Origin: Bacillota bacterium
Lineage (GTDB): Bacteria; Bacillota; Clostridia; Oscillospirales; Ruminococcaceae
Direction of reading: 5' to 3'
DNA length: 64,000 nucleotides
Assembly: GCA_023396225.1 (NCBI GenBank)
Contig: JAEWWT010000024.1
Span: 62,001-126,000, forward strand
The position numbers and the translations under genes were made by a program. A model generated the notes under the pieces. It was given only the letters and a program-made list of their open reading frames with translations, was not told where the DNA came from and did not search any database. The number at the start of each line of letters is the position of its first letter. Position 1 is the first letter of the stretch. Shown here piece after piece: positions 32,688-41,895 of this stretch.

Positions 32688-35381
32688 TTGAAAAGCAACA
32701 GTAAAATAAGTCTCAAATTTAATTTGTGGGACTTCTTATACAGCAAAAAATTATATTTTGCTGCTTTTATAATACCAGCAGTAATTTTGTTTGGCGCATA
32801 TGCAATTTTTGGGGTTCACCCGTTTGGTGATGAATCTGTACTCGTACTGGACCTGAATGGTCAGTATGTATACTACTATGAAAATATGAGAGATGCTTTC
32901 TGGGGAAACGGAAGTCTAGTAAACTCATGGAGCCGTAATTTCAGCGGTGAAACAGTGGGAATGTTTGCATACTATCTTGCAAGCCCGTTCATGTTGATTG
33001 TTATGCTTCTGCCAAGAGCAATGATGACAGAATCTATTCTGATTATGCAGCTTTGCAAGGTTGGTGCAGCGGGATTGACACTTTGTCTGTTTCTCAAGAA
33101 ATCAAGGAAGATTTCATCTTTTCCTTGCCTAACATTCTCAATTATTTATTCGTTGATGTCATATGTGATTGTTCAGCTTATGAATCCAATGTGGCTTGAC
33201 GGAATAATTCTTCTTCCTGTAATCTGCTACGGAATTGAAAAGCTTATAAACGAAAACAAGTGGCTTTGGTTTATAGTGCCGCTTGCAGTAATTTTTATTG
33301 CAAACTTTTATATCGGTTGGATGATTGCATTTTTCAGTGTGCTTTATTTCCTTGCATATTATTTCTTTATGGCTCCTGAAACTTCTCCGTTTAAATTAAA
33401 GCATTTCTTAATAAGAGGAGTGAAGTTTGGGGCTGGAGGAATTCTGTCAGCTGCTCTTGCTAGCTGGCTGCTAATACCCCTCTATAAAAGTCTGAGTCTT
33501 GGAAAGCTTGACTTTACTGATCCTAAATTCGAATGGAATACTCAGTTCGATATGTTTGATTTCTTTGTAAATCTCATGCCGAACTCGTATGATACATGTC
33601 GCCCTGAAGGTTCTCCTGTGGTATATTGCGGAGTTATCACAATCATACTTATTCCGTTGTTTTTCTTGAATAACAATATAGAACTTAAAAAGAAAATAGG
33701 ATACGGTGCTCTGGGACTTTCTGTTCTGCTTTCAATGTATATTTCAAATATAGACATTGCGTGGCATGGTTTCCAAGTGCCTAACTGGCTGCCATACAGA
33801 TATTCATTCGCTTTCTGCTTTGTTCTTATACTTATGGCTGTACAGGCGTTTGAAAGACTTGAGGGAATAACTTTCAAGGAAATTGGAGCAGTTATATTTC
33901 TACTTACGGGGTATTATTTCTATGTGGACAAGCAGGGGCTTGAAAATATTAACGTGGTCTTTTCTGTTTGGTATGCCGTAATTCTTACTGCTGCCTATGG
34001 ATTGCTTATATACTTACACAAAAAGAATTATGAAAGCAGACGTGTTCTTGTATTTATTCTTTCTGTCGTAGTCATTGAAAATATCCTGTCTACTGTGTAT
34101 AACTTGTTTGCAATAGATATAGATGTAACTTACTCAAATTACTCTTCATATAACCAGTACATCACTCTTGGCAGGGATACTGTTGAAAAAATATATGACA
34201 TGGATGACGATGTCTATAGAATTGAAAAGAATTATCACAGAACAGTAAATGACGCTATGGCTTTCGGAAGCTATGGTATTTCACATTCAAGTTCAACTCT
34301 GAATGCCGGTCCAATCCAATTCCTGAGAAAGCTTGGATTCTCATATGGCGGACATTATATAAAATACAAGGGCGCAACATATGTTACTGACTCGCTTTTT
34401 GGAATCAAATATGTAATGGAAAAGGGCTCAACAGTTACTGACGGAGAAGAAGCTCCGATTGTTGAAAGAAACAAGCATTACGATGAAATGGTGCTTGCTA
34501 ATGGCGATGATAAGAATATTTTCTATGTATATGAAAATCCCAATGCTCTGCCGATTGCTTATATGGTAGATAATGATATACTTGATACTACTCTTTCGGG
34601 GGATAATCCTTTCTACAATCAGAATGCTCTTTTGTCAGGTATGCTTGGACAGGAATACACAAATTTCTTTAAGAAGATAGAAATTGATGAAGTGATTCCT
34701 GAAAATGCAAAGTTATCAACTTATGGTAATCATACTAAATATGTTCCTGAAGTTGAGGGTAAGAATTCACATATAGAATACCTTGTAACAGCGCCGACTG
34801 AAGATATGGTTTATATGTATTTTCCAAGTAATTATGAGCGAAAAGTAAATCTATGGCTTAACGAAGAGTTTGTTGATTACTACTATGAGGGCGGAAACAA
34901 GGTTATACAACCTATGGGACATTTTAAGAGTGGTGAACAGTTCTCATTGATTACCACAATTACAGAAGAGAAAAAAGAGGTTTTGTTCAAGGATAACTTG
35001 TTCTATTACCTTGATGAAGAAGAATTCCAGACGGTTGTTGATGAGCTTAAAAAGTCACCGTTGGAAATAACATCATTTAAGGAAGATCACCTTGAGGGTA
35101 ATGTTAATGCAGAAGAAGATGGTGTTCTGTTCACAACAATTTCTTATGAGCCTGGCTGGACAATCTGGGTTGATGGTGTTAAAACAGAGTCAGTAAAGGT
35201 ATGTGATGCTCTTATAGGCATTGAACTTACAAAGGGACAGCACACAATAGAAATGAAGTTCTTCCCTGCCGGAATGAAACTTGGATTCCTGATTTCAGGA
35301 ATAGCACTTTTTGCAGTAGTTCTCATTGCTGTTTATGAAAATAGAACAAAAAAGGTTTTGCTTAACAGATTGTATGAATAA
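32688..35381 (+). CDS. YfhO-family large membrane protein (glycosyltransferase-like)
   Basis: This 897-residue integral membrane protein belongs to the YfhO family (GT-C fold; in B. subtilis, YfhO helps glycosylate lipoteichoic acid with GlcNAc). About twelve membrane helices fill residues 20-480. The DLNGQYVYYYENMRDAFWG loop (about 55-73) is the family's first extracellular loop, with the Asp expected to be catalytic. Then a large extracellular region (about 490-860) and a last membrane helix (LGFLISGIALFAVVLIAVY). The TTG start has GGAGG 7 bp upstream. A sulfatase-type LtaS homologue lies at 59.8 kb in this window, consistent with a teichoic acid link. Confidence 0.88.
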   Translation: MKSNSKISLKFNLWDFLYSKKLYFAAFIIPAVILFGAYAIFGVHPFGDESVLVLDLNGQYVYYYENMRDAFWGNGSLVNSWSRNFSGETVGMFAYYLASPFMLIVMLLPRAMMTESILIMQLCKVGAAGLTLCLFLKKSRKISSFPCLTFSIIYSLMSYVIVQLMNPMWLDGIILLPVICYGIEKLINENKWLWFIVPLAVIFIANFYIGWMIAFFSVLYFLAYYFFMAPETSPFKLKHFLIRGVKFGAGGILSAALASWLLIPLYKSLSLGKLDFTDPKFEWNTQFDMFDFFVNLMPNSYDTCRPEGSPVVYCGVITIILIPLFFLNNNIELKKKIGYGALGLSVLLSMYISNIDIAWHGFQVPNWLPYRYSFAFCFVLILMAVQAFERLEGITFKEIGAVIFLLTGYYFYVDKQGLENINVVFSVWYAVILTAAYGLLIYLHKKNYESRRVLVFILSVVVIENILSTVYNLFAIDIDVTYSNYSSYNQYITLGRDTVEKIYDMDDDVYRIEKNYHRTVNDAMAFGSYGISHSSSTLNAGPIQFLRKLGFSYGGHYIKYKGATYVTDSLFGIKYVMEKGSTVTDGEEAPIVERNKHYDEMVLANGDDKNIFYVYENPNALPIAYMVDNDILDTTLSGDNPFYNQNALLSGMLGQEYTNFFKKIEIDEVIPENAKLSTYGNHTKYVPEVEGKNSHIEYLVTAPTEDMVYMYFPSNYERKVNLWLNEEFVDYYYEGGNKVIQPMGHFKSGEQFSLITTITEEKKEVLFKDNLFYYLDEEEFQTVVDELKKSPLEITSFKEDHLEGNVNAEEDGVLFTTISYEPGWTIWVDGVKTESVKVCDALIGIELTKGQHTIEMKFFPAGMKLGFLISGIALFAVVLIAVYENRTKKVLLNRLYE

Positions 35382-35385
35382 AAAC

Positions 35386-35418
35386 AACCGCAGTACATAA
35401 AGCGTACTGCGGTTTTGT
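35386..35418 (+). terminator. Intrinsic terminator after the YfhO-like gene
   Basis: AACCGCAGTAC / GTACTGCGGTT stem with 7-base loop, then TTGTAT. Confidence 0.85.
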
Positions 35419-35449
35419 ATTATCCGAGTTGGTTTATACGGATAGTAAA

Positions 35450-36625
35450 TTATAAACTCTTGATTCTAATAGTAATATCCGTATCTGCATCATAATCTAC
35501 ACCTGAAATACCAAATCCAAAAAGTTCATTGAAATCATCCCAGTATCCGTCAATATCAGAACAACTGTCTATATTTTCGTCATTAATTTTATCCCAGAGC
35601 TCTGATACAGCCTTCTGAACATCTTCCTGCATTTCAAGATCATCAAGTCTGATTCTGCCATCACTGTCAGTTTCAATATTTCCACCGTACAACTTCTGTG
35701 CAAATAATCTGTACATCTGTTCAATACAGCCTTCATGTATGTTCTTTTCCTTCATAACTTTGTAAAGGATTGAAATATAAAGCGGTACAATCGGAAAAGC
35801 TGCACTTGATTGTGTAACGAGAGCTTTGTTTACAGAAACATATGCTGTAATTCCGTTGAAATCAGAAGTGATTTCCTTTGAGGTTTTAAGAAGATGTTCC
35901 TTTGCCGCGCCTATTGAACCTTCAAAATACATAGGGTATGTGAGCTTAGGACCAATATAAGAATATGCTACAGTAACTGCATTCTTTTCTATTGCATCCG
36001 CATCAGTGAGAGCCTGTATCCAGTCCTTCCAGTCCTCACCGCCCATAACCTTTACTGTGTTATAGATTTCTTCATCAGTAGCCGGTTTAACAGTTGCATC
36101 TGAAATCTTTCTTGTTTTGAGATCGATTGTCTTGTTTGTATACTCTGTTCCTGTTGTCTTGAGGACAGAGCTATATACTGTGCCGTCTGCATCTGTTCTT
36201 CTCGGAGCGGCAAGGCTGTAAATAACCATGTCAACTTTGCCAAGATCCTTTTTAATAAGTTCAATTGTTTGGTTCTTTATTTCTGCTGAGTAAGCATCAC
36301 CATTAATAGTTTTTGCATATAAACCATCCTGTGTCGCAAAATCCTCAAAAGCAGCAGTGTTATACCATCCAGCTGTGCCAGTTCTGCTGTCAGAGCCTTC
36401 CTTGTCAAATATTACGCCGATTGTAGCTGCATTACAGCTATAAGCTGCAGATATTCTTGAAGCAAGACCATAACCAGTTGAAGCACCTATTATAAGAACT
36501 TTTTTAGGACCATTTACCTTAGGCTGCTTTTTAACATAGTTTATCTGGTTTTCAACGTTCTTTCTGCATCCGTCAGGATGAGAAGCTGTACATATAAAGC
36601 CTCTTATTTTTGGTTTAACAATCAT
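35450..36625 (-). CDS. fabV: Trans-2-enoyl-CoA/ACP reductase (FabV/Ter family)
   Basis: This NADH-dependent enoyl reductase acts in fatty acid synthesis (enoyl-ACP) or butyrate-type reactions (crotonyl-CoA). The 391-residue protein has the expected length. The nucleotide-binding glycine loop is VLIIGASTGYGLASRI (about 43-58). The catalytic pair is Y-x8-K, Tyr233 and Lys242, in MYFEGSIGAAK. GFICTASHPDGCRKNVENQI at the N-terminus is a family hallmark (residues 9-28). AAAGGA precedes the start. No other fatty acid genes are near, so it could serve as Ter or as the sole enoyl-ACP reductase. Confidence 0.93.
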   Translation of the reverse strand: MIVKPKIRGFICTASHPDGCRKNVENQINYVKKQPKVNGPKKVLIIGASTGYGLASRISAAYSCNAATIGVIFDKEGSDSRTGTAGWYNTAAFEDFATQDGLYAKTINGDAYSAEIKNQTIELIKKDLGKVDMVIYSLAAPRRTDADGTVYSSVLKTTGTEYTNKTIDLKTRKISDATVKPATDEEIYNTVKVMGGEDWKDWIQALTDADAIEKNAVTVAYSYIGPKLTYPMYFEGSIGAAKEHLLKTSKEITSDFNGITAYVSVNKALVTQSSAAFPIVPLYISILYKVMKEKNIHEGCIEQMYRLFAQKLYGGNIETDSDGRIRLDDLEMQEDVQKAVSELWDKINDENIDSCSDIDGYWDDFNELFGFGISGVDYDADTDITIRIKSL

Positions 36626-36713
36626 TATTTTAGTCCTTTCTTTTTCTACGAATTTAGGGTTTTAATAATATATAAAAACAGCAGTTTGAAAAACTATAAA
36701 GTTTATTTAAAAT

Positions 36714-37847
36714 TTAATTATTTTCTCTTACTACTGAAAAAGCCTGATCCAAAAGCCATAATGTGTCATTCCATCTTTTATCGGAAGCAGGTCCACCCAT
36801 AACAACGACTACAACGTCATGTCCGAAGCGGTTTGCTGTAGCAATAACACAATATCCTGCTTGGTCTGTCATACCTGTTTTAAGACCGTTAGCATACATA
36901 TAGTAGCAATCACTGTATTCGTGTATAAGCTTGTTTGAGTTCTCCCAGTAAATCTGCTCCCCTGATAAAAAGGTAACGTTTCTTGTAGGCTTTGCGGCGG
37001 AGTTTCTGACGCCCTCAAACTGTGTTGCATACAATGCTACTTTAAGCATGTCCATAGCTGTTGTATAGTGGTTGTCATCATGGAAACCGTCAGGGTTTTC
37101 GAAGTGTGTGTTATTAGCACCAATACCTTTGAGTCTTTCGTTCATCTGTGCAACAAAATATTTTACTGCTTTATCAGCACTAAGGCTTTCATTGTCAGCA
37201 ATGACACGTCCTATGTTTGCGGCAGCACAATATGCTGCATCATTTCCTGATGGAAGCATAAGTGCATCTATCATCATTTCAAGGTCAAGCACACTTCCAT
37301 TATTAAGGTGTGCAAGACTTGATTCAGGATTTACAAGGTCAAGCTCATCACCTGCTGTAAACTGCATATCAGGTTTAGCATATTCAAGAACAAGTGCGGC
37401 AGTAAGTATTTTTGTTGTACTTGCAGGATAGCATTTTTCTTCTGGATTTTTAGCAAACAAAACCTCATCTGACTGAACATCATAAACAATAGCATATTTG
37501 CTGTTTATTTCGCCTTCAATTGGATAAGAAGCTTTAAGGTGTGGGTTCGGAACAGATGCCATTGCAGAAATAACTTTGTCATCAGGGGCAATAATTTCTT
37601 CTTCAGTTTCTGATGTACTTGTCTGTGATTCAACTGTAGTCTCATCAGGGGCAGCGTTAAGCTGTGAATACAGAGTTTTATCAATAATCAGCTCGGAAAC
37701 GCTGTTACCTCCAAGAGAAAACAAGCCGTAAACTGAACCTGCCAGAACAATCAGAAGGACAAATACTCTTAATCTTGCAAACCATGTACGCCGTGATTTT
37801 CTTGAACATTCAGGACTTACAGGTTTCTTTTTATTTTTTCTGTTCAT
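36714..37847 (-). CDS. D-alanyl-D-alanine carboxypeptidase (PBP5/DacF type)
   Basis: This is a predicted S11-family penicillin-binding protein that trims the terminal D-Ala of peptidoglycan stem peptides. The 377-residue product has a basic N-terminus, one membrane anchor (LRVFVLLIVLAGSVYGLFSLG) and a Thr/Glu-rich linker. The peptidase domain follows, with SxxK in YPASTTK, the SGN triad in LMLPSGND, and KTG in GLKTGMTDQAGYC. It lacks the usual long C-terminal beta domain and amphipathic helix, so the anchor is N-terminal. AAGGAG precedes the start at 37847. A role in vegetative or spore cortex wall cannot be separated by sequence. Confidence 0.92.
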   Translation of the reverse strand: MNRKNKKKPVSPECSRKSRRTWFARLRVFVLLIVLAGSVYGLFSLGGNSVSELIIDKTLYSQLNAAPDETTVESQTSTSETEEEIIAPDDKVISAMASVPNPHLKASYPIEGEINSKYAIVYDVQSDEVLFAKNPEEKCYPASTTKILTAALVLEYAKPDMQFTAGDELDLVNPESSLAHLNNGSVLDLEMMIDALMLPSGNDAAYCAAANIGRVIADNESLSADKAVKYFVAQMNERLKGIGANNTHFENPDGFHDDNHYTTAMDMLKVALYATQFEGVRNSAAKPTRNVTFLSGEQIYWENSNKLIHEYSDCYYMYANGLKTGMTDQAGYCVIATANRFGHDVVVVVMGGPASDKRWNDTLWLLDQAFSVVRENN

Positions 37848-37973
37848 TTTTCTCCTTATTATTATAACAGACATTATGGTTTAATATGTAAATATTTTAA
37901 CAAACTATATTAATTTTACCATACTATTTTTTATTTTTCAATAGGTATAATGCTATATCAAAGCAAAAGTGTA

Positions 37974-38002
37974 TTGCAAAAGAGGGCTTTACATGCTATA
38001 AT
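37974..38002 (+). promoter_or_regulatory. Sigma-A promoter of pheA-ispD-ispF
   Basis: TTGCAA, 17 bp, TATAAT. It would start transcription about 38010, some 90 bp before pheA. Confidence 0.7.
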
Positions 38003-38026
38003 TTTTTTGTGTTTTATTTTTTAGTG

Positions 38027-38069
38027 CTATAGCGTGGTGGTTATTTTTCACGCTATAGATTGTTTTTAT
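38027..38069 (+). terminator. Terminator-like hairpin in the pheA leader
   Basis: CTATAGCGTG / CACGCTATAG 10-bp stem followed by ATTGTTTTTA, lying between the pheA promoter and the ribosome binding site; a candidate attenuator. Confidence 0.5.
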
Positions 38070-38101
38070 CAGATTTGACAGCAGAAAGGAAGAATTTTAA
38101 A

Positions 38102-39217
38102 ATGGATTTAGCTGACTTAAGGCACGAGATTGATAAAATAGATGAGGATATTCTGAACCTATTTATAAAAAGAATGAGTGTATGCAAAGATGTTGCAGAG
38201 TATAAAAGAGTAAACAATCTTACTGTAATGCAGGACGACAGGGAAAAGCAGTTGATTGATAGAATCAGGGAGCTTTCACCTGATAACTTAAAGGACGGTG
38301 CAGCTGTTCTTTTTGCGTCAATAATGGATATCAGCAAATGTATTCAGCAGCAAGAAATAACTAAGCATGATAACACTGAAAAGGCTCTGCCGTTTGAACC
38401 TGAAAAAGCTGGCTCGGTTGTTTGTCAGGGAACAGCAGGTTCATATTCCGAAATGGCTTGCAGAAAGCTTTTCAAGTCCCAGGATATAACCTTTGTATCT
38501 GAGTTTGAGGATGTTTTCAAGGCTGTTGATTCTGGTAAATGTGAATTTGGTGTTTTACCGCTACAGAATTCAACAGTAGGATCTGTTTCTAAAACCTATG
38601 ATCTCATGGCAAAGTATAATTTCTATATAAATTCAATTATCAGAGTGGAGATAACTCACTGCCTTGCAGTAAAAAAAGGGACTTCATTAGATGAGATTAA
38701 AGAGGTTTATTCCATCGAACAGGCTTTGTCACAATGCTCTGACTGCATAAAGCGGTTGGGACTTGTAAGTTGTGAATACCTTAATACAGCACTGGCTGCA
38801 AAGCACGTAGCAGAAAGCAATGAAAAGATAGCTTGTATATGTTCTCGTGATGCAGCGGAAATATATGGTCTTGAAGTTCTTGAGCCACAGGCAGCAAATG
38901 CATATCCAAATTATACACGTTTTATTTGTATTTCAAAAAAGTTTATTGCTAAAAAAGATGCTGGAACAATTTCAGTTTCTCTTTCAATTCCGCATACAAA
39001 AAGCTCACTGTACAGACTTCTTACTAAGTTTTCAGTAAATGGCTTTAACCTTGTCAAAATAGAAAACAAGCCTGTTGCCGGAAAGGATTTTGAGGTAATA
39101 TTTTATCTTGACTTTTCAGGTAACTGTGATGATGTAAAGGTTGCAAGCCTTTTGGAAGAATTAAGGGGTGAGCATTCATATTTCAAGTTTCTTGGAAACT
39201 TTGATGAAGTTATGTAA
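38102..39217 (+). CDS. pheA: Chorismate mutase / prephenate dehydratase
   Basis: This is the bifunctional phenylalanine biosynthesis enzyme, converting chorismate to prephenate and then to phenylpyruvate. The 371-residue protein has an AroQ chorismate mutase at 1-85 (DLRHEIDKIDEDILNLFIKR). A prephenate dehydratase follows at about 100-285 (GTAGSYSEMA, FEDVFKAV, the NSTVGSV loop and TRFICIS). The C-terminal ACT domain carries the phenylalanine-sensing segment KIENKPVAG. AGAAAGGAAG sits about 9 bp before the ATG at 38102. A leader hairpin suggests attenuation. It is followed by ispD after 12 bp, an unusual metabolic pairing. Confidence 0.94.
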   Translation: MDLADLRHEIDKIDEDILNLFIKRMSVCKDVAEYKRVNNLTVMQDDREKQLIDRIRELSPDNLKDGAAVLFASIMDISKCIQQQEITKHDNTEKALPFEPEKAGSVVCQGTAGSYSEMACRKLFKSQDITFVSEFEDVFKAVDSGKCEFGVLPLQNSTVGSVSKTYDLMAKYNFYINSIIRVEITHCLAVKKGTSLDEIKEVYSIEQALSQCSDCIKRLGLVSCEYLNTALAAKHVAESNEKIACICSRDAAEIYGLEVLEPQAANAYPNYTRFICISKKFIAKKDAGTISVSLSIPHTKSSLYRLLTKFSVNGFNLVKIENKPVAGKDFEVIFYLDFSGNCDDVKVASLLEELRGEHSYFKFLGNFDEVM

Positions 39218-39229
39218 AGGGTGATTTTG

Positions 39230-39916
39230 TTGAACACAGTGTCGGTAATTATTGCAGCGGCAGGAAATGCTCAGAGAATGAACGGAATCAACAAACAGCT
39301 TGCACTGCTTGCTGGAGTGCCTGTTATTGTCCGCTCAATGCTTGCCTTTGAAAAAATAGAAAGCGTTACTGAGATAATTGTATCTGCAAGGGAATGTGAT
39401 GCTGACGCAATAAATGAATATGCAAAAAGCTTTGGCATAACTAAATTCAAGATTATAGCAGAGGGCGGAGAAACACGTCAGAAGTCTGTTATTAATGCTC
39501 TTCGTCATGTTTCAAGAGATACTGACCTTGTTGCTGTGCATGACGGTGCAAGACCGCTTGTAAACCCTGTTCACATAGAAAAGTGCATAAAGGATGCCTC
39601 GGTTTTCGGGGGAGCCGTTTTAGGCGTTCCCGTAAAGGACACGCTCAAGGTAGTTGACGGCGGTCTGATTACCGATACGCCTGACAGAAGAAAGCTTTAT
39701 ATAACACAGACGCCGCAGATTTTCAGAAAAAAAGAATTTTATGAGGGCGTTAATTTTGCAAATCAGCATGAACTTGATTTCACAGATGACTGTCAGATGG
39801 TTGAAGCTGTTGGGGTAAAGGTGAATATGACAGTTTCGGATTATAAAAATATAAAGCTTACAACTCCTGAGGATTTTGTCATAGCTGAAGCTATGATTGC
39901 AATGGAGGATGATTGA
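39230..39916 (+). CDS. ispD: 2-C-methyl-D-erythritol 4-phosphate cytidylyltransferase
   Basis: IspD transfers CMP from CTP to methylerythritol phosphate in the MEP isoprenoid pathway. The product is about 228 residues. The CTP-binding loop is IIAAAGNAQRMNG (near the N-terminus), then QKSVINAL, VHDGARPLV (about 97-105), VPVKDTLK and TQTPQIF, all typical. TTG at 39230 was chosen as start, because AAAGGG lies 7 bp upstream; a GTG at 39221 overlaps that site. It abuts ispF, with stop and start one base apart, forming an ispDF operon downstream of pheA. Confidence 0.94.
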   Translation: MNTVSVIIAAAGNAQRMNGINKQLALLAGVPVIVRSMLAFEKIESVTEIIVSARECDADAINEYAKSFGITKFKIIAEGGETRQKSVINALRHVSRDTDLVAVHDGARPLVNPVHIEKCIKDASVFGGAVLGVPVKDTLKVVDGGLITDTPDRRKLYITQTPQIFRKKEFYEGVNFANQHELDFTDDCQMVEAVGVKVNMTVSDYKNIKLTTPEDFVIAEAMIAMEDD

Positions 39917-39917
39917 T

Positions 39918-40403
39918 ATGTTCAGAATTGGACATGGATATGATGTACACCGGCTTGTTGACGGAAGAAAGCTAATTCTCGGCGGAGTGAAAATTCTTTA
40001 TGAGAAAGGTCTGCTCGGACATTCAGATGCGGATGTGCTTGTACATGCACTTATGGATAGTATTCTTGGAGCACTTGCTCTTGGTGATATTGGTAAACAG
40101 TTTCCGGACAATGATGACACATATAAAAATGCCGACAGCATTGTTTTATTGAAAAAAGTATATGAAATAATGACTGCACATGAGTATGAGATATGTAATG
40201 CTGATTGCACTGTTATTTGTCAGAGTCCCAAGCTTGCTCCTTATATTGATCAGATGCGAAAAAATATTGCCAATGCATTATGTACTGATATCTCTTGTAT
40301 CAGTGTGAAAGCTACTACAGAAGAGTATCTCGGATTTACGGGAAGCGGGGAAGGTATTTCTGCACATGCAGTATGTATGCTGAAAAAATGTATTAAAGCA
40401 TAA
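39918..40403 (+). CDS. ispF: 2-C-methyl-D-erythritol 2,4-cyclodiphosphate synthase
   Basis: IspF cyclises CDP-methylerythritol phosphate, the step two after IspD. The 161-residue trimeric enzyme has its zinc ligands in IGHGYDVHRL (Asp8/His10 type) and LLGHSDADVLVHALMD. Further marks are GDIGKQFPD and the C-terminal TTEEYLGFTGSGEGISAHAVCML. Alternative longer starts overlap ispD; ATG 39918 has GGAGG about 9 bp upstream. A terminator follows at 40440. Confidence 0.95.
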   Translation: MFRIGHGYDVHRLVDGRKLILGGVKILYEKGLLGHSDADVLVHALMDSILGALALGDIGKQFPDNDDTYKNADSIVLLKKVYEIMTAHEYEICNADCTVICQSPKLAPYIDQMRKNIANALCTDISCISVKATTEEYLGFTGSGEGISAHAVCMLKKCIKA

Positions 40404-40439
40404 CCTATTCACTTTTTTTATATTATAGAATATTATATT

Positions 40440-40470
40440 GCAGGGACTCTATTTATGAGCCCCTGCATTT
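40440..40470 (+). terminator. Intrinsic terminator after ispF
   Basis: GCAGGG-a-CTC / GAG-c-CCCTGC stem then ATTTTAA. Confidence 0.75.
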
Positions 40471-40490
40471 TAATATCTGAGGTGATGGTT

Positions 40491-40706
40491 TTGAAGAGAT
40501 ATACGATAGCGTTATCTTCAATAACTTATGCAATAAAAGCGCAAAATCTTCTTAAGTATGAGGGGATAAACACCGAAGTTATTCGTACGCCAAAAAACCT
40601 TGCCTCCGGCTGTGGTTACAGTATAGCATTTTACGGGGATGTTGAGAAAGTCATTGAAGTTCTTAGCCGTAATAACATCAGCCAAAAAGGAATAATGGAA
40701 AGATAG
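40491..40706 (+). CDS. DUF3343 (putative Se/S carrier-like) protein
   Basis: This is a 71-residue cytoplasmic protein of the DUF3343 family (Pfam PF11823, named Se/S carrier-like), predicted to hand sulfur or selenium along with a cysteine desulfurase. The pattern is complete: TIALSSITYAIKAQNLLKYEGI followed by the cysteine loop in ASGCGYSIAFYGD (Cys about 43). TTG 40491 was chosen because AGGTG lies 6 bp upstream; ATG 40485 touches that site directly. The next gene is the class V aminotransferase now split by the mobile element, the family's usual partner. Confidence 0.82.
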   Translation: MKRYTIALSSITYAIKAQNLLKYEGINTEVIRTPKNLASGCGYSIAFYGDVEKVIEVLSRNNISQKGIMER

Positions 40707-40713
40707 GTGCTAT

Positions 40714-40986
40714 ATGGTAAACTTTGATAATTCCGCAACTTCATTTCCAAAGCCTAGAAGTGTCAGAAATGCTGTAATAACTGCAATGACAAAATATGGC
40801 GGGAATCCTGGGCGAAGCGGTCATAAGCTTTCAATTGCAACCGCAGAGGCAGTATATGGCGCAAGAGCTGCGGCAGCACGCTTTTTTGATGCTGAAACTG
40901 AAAATGTTGTTTTTACACTTAACTGCACTCATGCTCTTAATCTTGCTATAAAGGGTATAATGAAAGATGGTGGTCATGTGATTATT
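40714..40986 (+). pseudogene. Class V aminotransferase/cysteine desulfurase, 5' part (split by insertion)
   Basis: The first 91 codons of a cysteine-desulfurase-family enzyme (EF2568-like) are present: MVNFDNSATSFPKPRSV, GGNPGRSGHKLS, and VVFTLNCTHALNLAIKG up to GGHVII. Then the frame enters the element and stops at 41014-41016. The PLP lysine, the catalytic cysteine and the rest of the fold lie 4.8 kb downstream (45787-46683). The fragment alone should be inactive. AGGTG precedes the ATG, and the 7-bp gap to the DUF3343 gene indicates one operon. Confidence 0.88.
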
Positions 40987-41012
40987 CCATCACTTTATAT
41001 GTTTGCTAACTT
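40959..41012. other. Left attachment junction of the serine-recombinase element
   Basis: Host arm to 40984, central TT at 40985-40986, element arm from 40987. The element arm CCATCACTTTATATG...CTAACTT is complementary in 16 of 26 positions to the element arm at the other end. Confidence 0.75.
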
Positions 41013-41021
41013 CTGAAAAAA

Positions 41022-41050
41022 CAAATGGGCGCATTTACTGCGTCCATTTG
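41022..41050 (-). terminator. Terminator of the element's ABC operon
   Basis: CAAATGG-g-CGC / GCG-t-CCATTTG stem, followed on the minus strand by TTTTTTC; it separates the operon from the left attachment junction. Confidence 0.8.
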
Positions 41051-41060
41051 AATAGATATT

Positions 41061-41861
41061 TTAGCTGCCTGTTCCCGCATATTTAACTGCGCCAAGCATC
41101 CAGAGCTTATAAGCAATATAGAATACTATAGCACCGACAACAGGTGATATTAGAGAAATAACAGAAAATTGTTCAGGTCTGATAAAGTACGTTGAAGGAT
41201 AGAATGATATAAATCCTATTGGGAGAATACATGTGAATATAATTCTGAAGAATTTGCTGAAGATAGTGGTGGGATATCTTGCGTATTCTCTGCAATCATT
41301 GAACAGGATCATAACTGTTGCTCCGTTGAGAGTTATAAATGCGCTCGCAGAAGCAAGTGTCATTATTCCAATGAGAACAAGTGAAGCCCCGATAAGTGAC
41401 ACAAGAAGAATTACGATGCTTGCAAAAGTTACAGGAATACCAATCTTAATCCATGCATAAATGAAAATTACAAGGCCATATATCAACTGACCTATGCCCT
41501 TTGCATCAAGTGTTTCTGCAACATAATAGAAGAAGAGGTTTATAGGTCTGAAACAGTACTTGATAAAATCACCTTGCTGGGCATGAATCCAAAGCTGCCA
41601 AAGGTTATCAAAAAAAATCTGAAACGGACATGCAGCTAGAACAGCAAAGCCATACATAAACAGCAGTTCATCGAAATCAAATCCCCTTACCGCTGGTATG
41701 GATCTGAACATCAGCCAAAATGAAGCAAACCCTGCAAGATTAATCAGAATCATTGCAATTGTGCTTATAATAAAATCAGCACGGTATGCCATCTTTGACT
41801 TGAAGTCCTGTGAAATCATCATAAAATAAATTTTTATGTAATTGAAAATACTTCGTTTCAT
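41061..41861 (-). CDS. ABC-2 type permease (COG3694-like), distal cargo gene
   Basis: This 266-residue protein has six predicted membrane helices and belongs to the uncharacterised ABC-2 permeases that travel with a COG4586-type ATPase. Visible marks are the cytoplasmic start KIYFMMISQDFKSKMAYRAD, the loop FDELLFMYGF, IHAQQGDFIKYCFRPINLFFY (read as QGDFIKYCFRP, about 95-105), and PSTYFIRPEQ near the end. AAGGAA lies 8 bp before the ATG. It is the last of three genes on the minus strand in the element. Substrate is unknown; drug, lantibiotic or lipid export are typical options. Confidence 0.83.
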   Translation of the reverse strand: MKRSIFNYIKIYFMMISQDFKSKMAYRADFIISTIAMILINLAGFASFWLMFRSIPAVRGFDFDELLFMYGFAVLAACPFQIFFDNLWQLWIHAQQGDFIKYCFRPINLFFYYVAETLDAKGIGQLIYGLVIFIYAWIKIGIPVTFASIVILLVSLIGASLVLIGIMTLASASAFITLNGATVMILFNDCREYARYPTTIFSKFFRIIFTCILPIGFISFYPSTYFIRPEQFSVISLISPVVGAIVFYIAYKLWMLGAVKYAGTGS

Positions 41862-41895
41862 TAACAGGTTTCCTTTCTTGAAAATTGTAGGCTGC

